From: Nocardioides baekrokdamisoli
GTDB lineage: Bacteria > Actinomycetota > Actinomycetes > Propionibacteriales > Nocardioidaceae
Direction of reading: 5' to 3'
DNA: 64,000 nucleotides
Assembly: GCF_003945325.1 (NCBI RefSeq)
Contig: NZ_AP019307.1
Span: 1,860,001 to 1,924,000, forward strand
Of this stretch, positions 61,933 to 64,000 are shown in pieces. Each line of letters opens with the position of its first letter. Position 1 is the stretch's first letter. Made by a program: the position numbers and the translations under genes. A model generated the notes under the pieces. That model made no database searches. It was not told the origin of the DNA and saw nothing but the letters and a program-made list of their open reading frames with translations.

Positions 61933-63849
61933 ATGACGCCCGCACCACTGGTTCTGCCTGCCGAAGCCGACGCCCAGCAGTGGCTGGAATTGAGGCGTGA
62001 CGCCGCGCTGACGATCGCGCGCGAAGCGGCCGCGGAGTTGAAGTCCGTACGCCCGACCGACGCGATGGCGGTGCTGCGTCGGTGGGACGACGCCGAGCTG
62101 GCGCTGCACGGCCTGAGCGGGATGGCGTCACTGCTCGCGAGCGTGCATCCGGTGGAGGCGGTGCGTACCGCCGCCGAGGACGCCGAGGCTGCTGCCGACA
62201 AGCTCGACACCGAGCTTTCGCAGGACCCCGAGTTGTACGCAGTCTTCGCCGGGTTGAGGACCGACGGGCTTGACCCGCTCGCGGCGAGGTTCCTGGAGAA
62301 GATCCTGACCGACTTCCGCCGTGCCGGAGTCGACCAGTCCGAGGAGGTACGCGCCGAGCTCACGGCATTGGAGGAGCGGCTCACTGAGCTGGATCAGGAG
62401 TTCTCGCGCATCACCCGCGACGACGTTCGGTCCATCAAGGTGACCGCCGACCGGCTGGCCGGTCTGCCGCAGGACTGGCTGGAGGCGCACCCGGTCGGCG
62501 CGGACGGTCTGGTCACCGTCACCACCGACTATCCCGACACCCTCCCGGTTTTCACCTACTGTCACGACGCCGAGGTGCGACGTGAGCTCCGGCTGGCTTT
62601 CCTCAACCGGGGTTACCCGGCGGCGGACAAGGTCCTGCACGAACTCTTCGACGCTCGCCAGCGTCGCGCCGAACTCGTCGGCTACCCGGACTGGGCCTCG
62701 TTCGACGCGGCGGTGAAGATGATCGGATCCGGCCCCGCCATCCCGGAGTTCGTCGACAAGATCGCAGCCGCGGCCGTCGACCCGGCCCAGCGCGACCTGG
62801 CGATCCTCCTGAAGCGGTACCGGGAGGACAACCCGGAGGCGACCGAGGTGCAGTGGTCCGACAGTGCGTACTACGGCGAGATCATCCGCAAGGAGCAGTA
62901 CGACGTCGACGCGCAGGTGGTGCGGACGTACTTCGACTTCACCAAGGTGCGCGGCGGTCTGCTGGAGGTCACCGGCCGACTCTTCGGCCTGCGGTACGAC
63001 GCGGTCGACGTCCCGACGTGGCATGAGGACGTGGCGTCGTACGACGTCGTCCGTCTGGAGGACGGAGCCAGCCTCGGCCGCATCCACCTCGACCTGCATC
63101 CGCGCGAGGGCAAGTACAAGCATGCTGCGCAGTTCGATCTCGCTCCCGGCGTCAACGGCAAGTCCGTGGCCGAGGGCGTCCTGGTCTGCAACTTCCCGCG
63201 CGGACTGATGGAGCACGACGACGTCGTCACGCTCTTCCACGAGTTCGGCCATCTCGTCCATCACATCCTCGGCGGGCAGCAGGACTGGTCACGCTTCTCC
63301 GGGGTGGCAACGGAGTGGGACTTCGTCGAGGCGCCGTCGCAGATGCTCGAGGAGTGGGCGTGGGACGCCGACATCCTGGCGTCGTTCGCCACGAATGCCG
63401 CAGGCGAGCCGATCCCAGCCGCCCTCGTGGCCAAGATGCGCGACGGCGAGGAGTTCGGGAAGGGCTACACGGTCCGGATCCAGTGCTTCTACGGGGCACT
63501 GTCGTACGCGTTCCACCAGGAGCGTCCGGCAGATCTCACGGAGCGACTCCGGGAACTGCAGGGCCAGTACGCGCCGTTCCCGTACCTGGACGGGACGCAT
63601 TTCTACGCAAACTTCGGCCACCTCGGTGGCTACTCGAGCGCCTACTACACGTATCAGTGGTCGCTGGTGATCGCGAAGGACTTGTTCAGCGCCTTCAAGC
63701 ACGACGACATGTTCAATGCCGAGATCGCGGGCCGCTACCGCGACAACATCCTGGCGCCCGGTGGGTCGAAGCCCGCCGCGGAGTTGGTGTCGGACTTCCT
63801 CGGCCGCCCGTTCAGCTTCGACGCGTACGCCGAATGGCTGGCTCGCTGA
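61933..63849 (+). CDS. M3-family oligopeptidase
   Basis: 638 residues. Thimet-oligopeptidase-like zinc peptidase cutting short peptides in the cytosol. Zinc motif FHEFGHLVHH near residue 435-445, with the third ligand in the EAPSQMLEEW segment; FDLAPGVNGKSVAEG and GLMEHDDVVTLF are also M3 text. ATG 61933 follows CAGGCT by 7 nt. The gene follows the sigma factor by 19 nt but starts at its own promoter-like site. Confidence 0.93.
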   Translation: MTPAPLVLPAEADAQQWLELRRDAALTIAREAAAELKSVRPTDAMAVLRRWDDAELALHGLSGMASLLASVHPVEAVRTAAEDAEAAADKLDTELSQDPELYAVFAGLRTDGLDPLAARFLEKILTDFRRAGVDQSEEVRAELTALEERLTELDQEFSRITRDDVRSIKVTADRLAGLPQDWLEAHPVGADGLVTVTTDYPDTLPVFTYCHDAEVRRELRLAFLNRGYPAADKVLHELFDARQRRAELVGYPDWASFDAAVKMIGSGPAIPEFVDKIAAAAVDPAQRDLAILLKRYREDNPEATEVQWSDSAYYGEIIRKEQYDVDAQVVRTYFDFTKVRGGLLEVTGRLFGLRYDAVDVPTWHEDVASYDVVRLEDGASLGRIHLDLHPREGKYKHAAQFDLAPGVNGKSVAEGVLVCNFPRGLMEHDDVVTLFHEFGHLVHHILGGQQDWSRFSGVATEWDFVEAPSQMLEEWAWDADILASFATNAAGEPIPAALVAKMRDGEEFGKGYTVRIQCFYGALSYAFHQERPADLTERLRELQGQYAPFPYLDGTHFYANFGHLGGYSSAYYTYQWSLVIAKDLFSAFKHDDMFNAEIAGRYRDNILAPGGSKPAAELVSDFLGRPFSFDAYAEWLAR

Positions 63850-63864
63850 GCCAGCCGGAGGGGT

Positions 63865-63981
63865 TCAGTCGCGCTGAGGCGTGGCGTACGGGGCTGGTGC
63901 GTCGGCGAGCGGGACGAGCTTGCCGAGCGCCGGCACCCAGTGCACGACCAGTTCGGTCTCGGTGGAGCGGGTCTCGTTCAT
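63865..63981 (-). CDS. Small ORF, 38 residues
   Basis: Complete ATG-to-TGA frame encoding 38 residues with ELVVHWVPALGKLVP; AAAGG lies 7 nt upstream of the ATG. The VHWVP text resembles a kind of small actinobacterial hypothetical protein I recall, but I could not check. Convergent with the M3 gene, 15 bp apart. Confidence 0.45.
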   Translation of the reverse strand: MNETRSTETELVVHWVPALGKLVPLADAPAPYATPQRD

Positions 63982-64000
63982 GTCTGTGCCTTTGATCGGG

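Overview
The window is high-GC DNA with strong G/C third positions and frequent GTACGC words. It carries WhiB, PaaX, GTP-type PEP carboxykinase, DUF4383 and the TadA-associated protein, and many ATGA/GTGA gene overlaps. This points to an actinomycete, most likely Nocardioidaceae (Nocardioides-like); that placement is inference. No phage, insertion sequence or CRISPR array was seen, so it reads as ordinary chromosome.

Layout. (1) 2-12377 is a sugar/sugar-acid catabolic locus. It holds the end of an ABC importer (permease, ATPase) with mannonate dehydratase, a GntR/FCD regulator facing the other way, and a ten-gene overlapping operon: SDR, FAH-family hydrolase, APH-like kinase, an enolase paralogue with altered active-site residues, aldose epimerase-like protein, SDR, SMP-30 lactonase, KDPG aldolase, KDG-type kinase and a terminal WhiB. 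Mannonate dehydratase, KDG kinase and KDPG aldolase together give a route to pyruvate plus glyceraldehyde-3-phosphate. The SDR/FAH pair resembles the end of a non-phosphorylating deoxy-sugar-acid route. (2) 12374-17055 has a PaaX-type regulator divergent from an acyl-CoA dehydrogenase / two-crotonase / DUF4383 operon. (3) 17012-21307 has a TetR regulator divergent from a flavin monooxygenase / SDR / old-yellow-enzyme operon, with a perfect palindrome between them. (4) 21361-31092 carries a CalB-like secreted lipase, a GT39-type glycosyltransferase, NudC, an alpha/beta hydrolase, PEP carboxykinase and small membrane proteins. (5) 31139-39337 is recC-recB-recD. (6) 39381-41068 holds an ACT protein and MenB.

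(7) 41518-45990 holds the most unusual genes: a secreted protein with three Ig-like repeats and a C-terminal jelly-roll-like region, followed by one polypeptide joining an ECF sigma factor, a zinc-finger anti-sigma segment, one membrane helix, a Pro-rich stalk and an outer beta-rich domain. (8) 46085-54763 has a desaturase, lipoprotein, acyl-CoA dehydrogenase, M4 protease, VIT1-like transporter, acyl-CoA ligase, TadA pair and tRNA-Ser(CGA). (9) 54895-63981 has a secreted protein, a Lrp-type RAM protein, a sterol-desaturase-like enzyme with a TetR regulator, an MFS exporter, a DGPF protein with an ECF42-like sigma factor, an M3 peptidase and a 38-residue ORF.

Across the window many genes lack a Shine-Dalgarno sequence and instead have a TAnnnT-like hexamer 6-7 nt before the start codon, which suggests widespread leaderless transcription. 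Three ~80-92 bp imperfect palindromes sit on or just after stop codons and look like one repeat family; a second 22-bp repeat lies in inverted clusters between two convergent genes.
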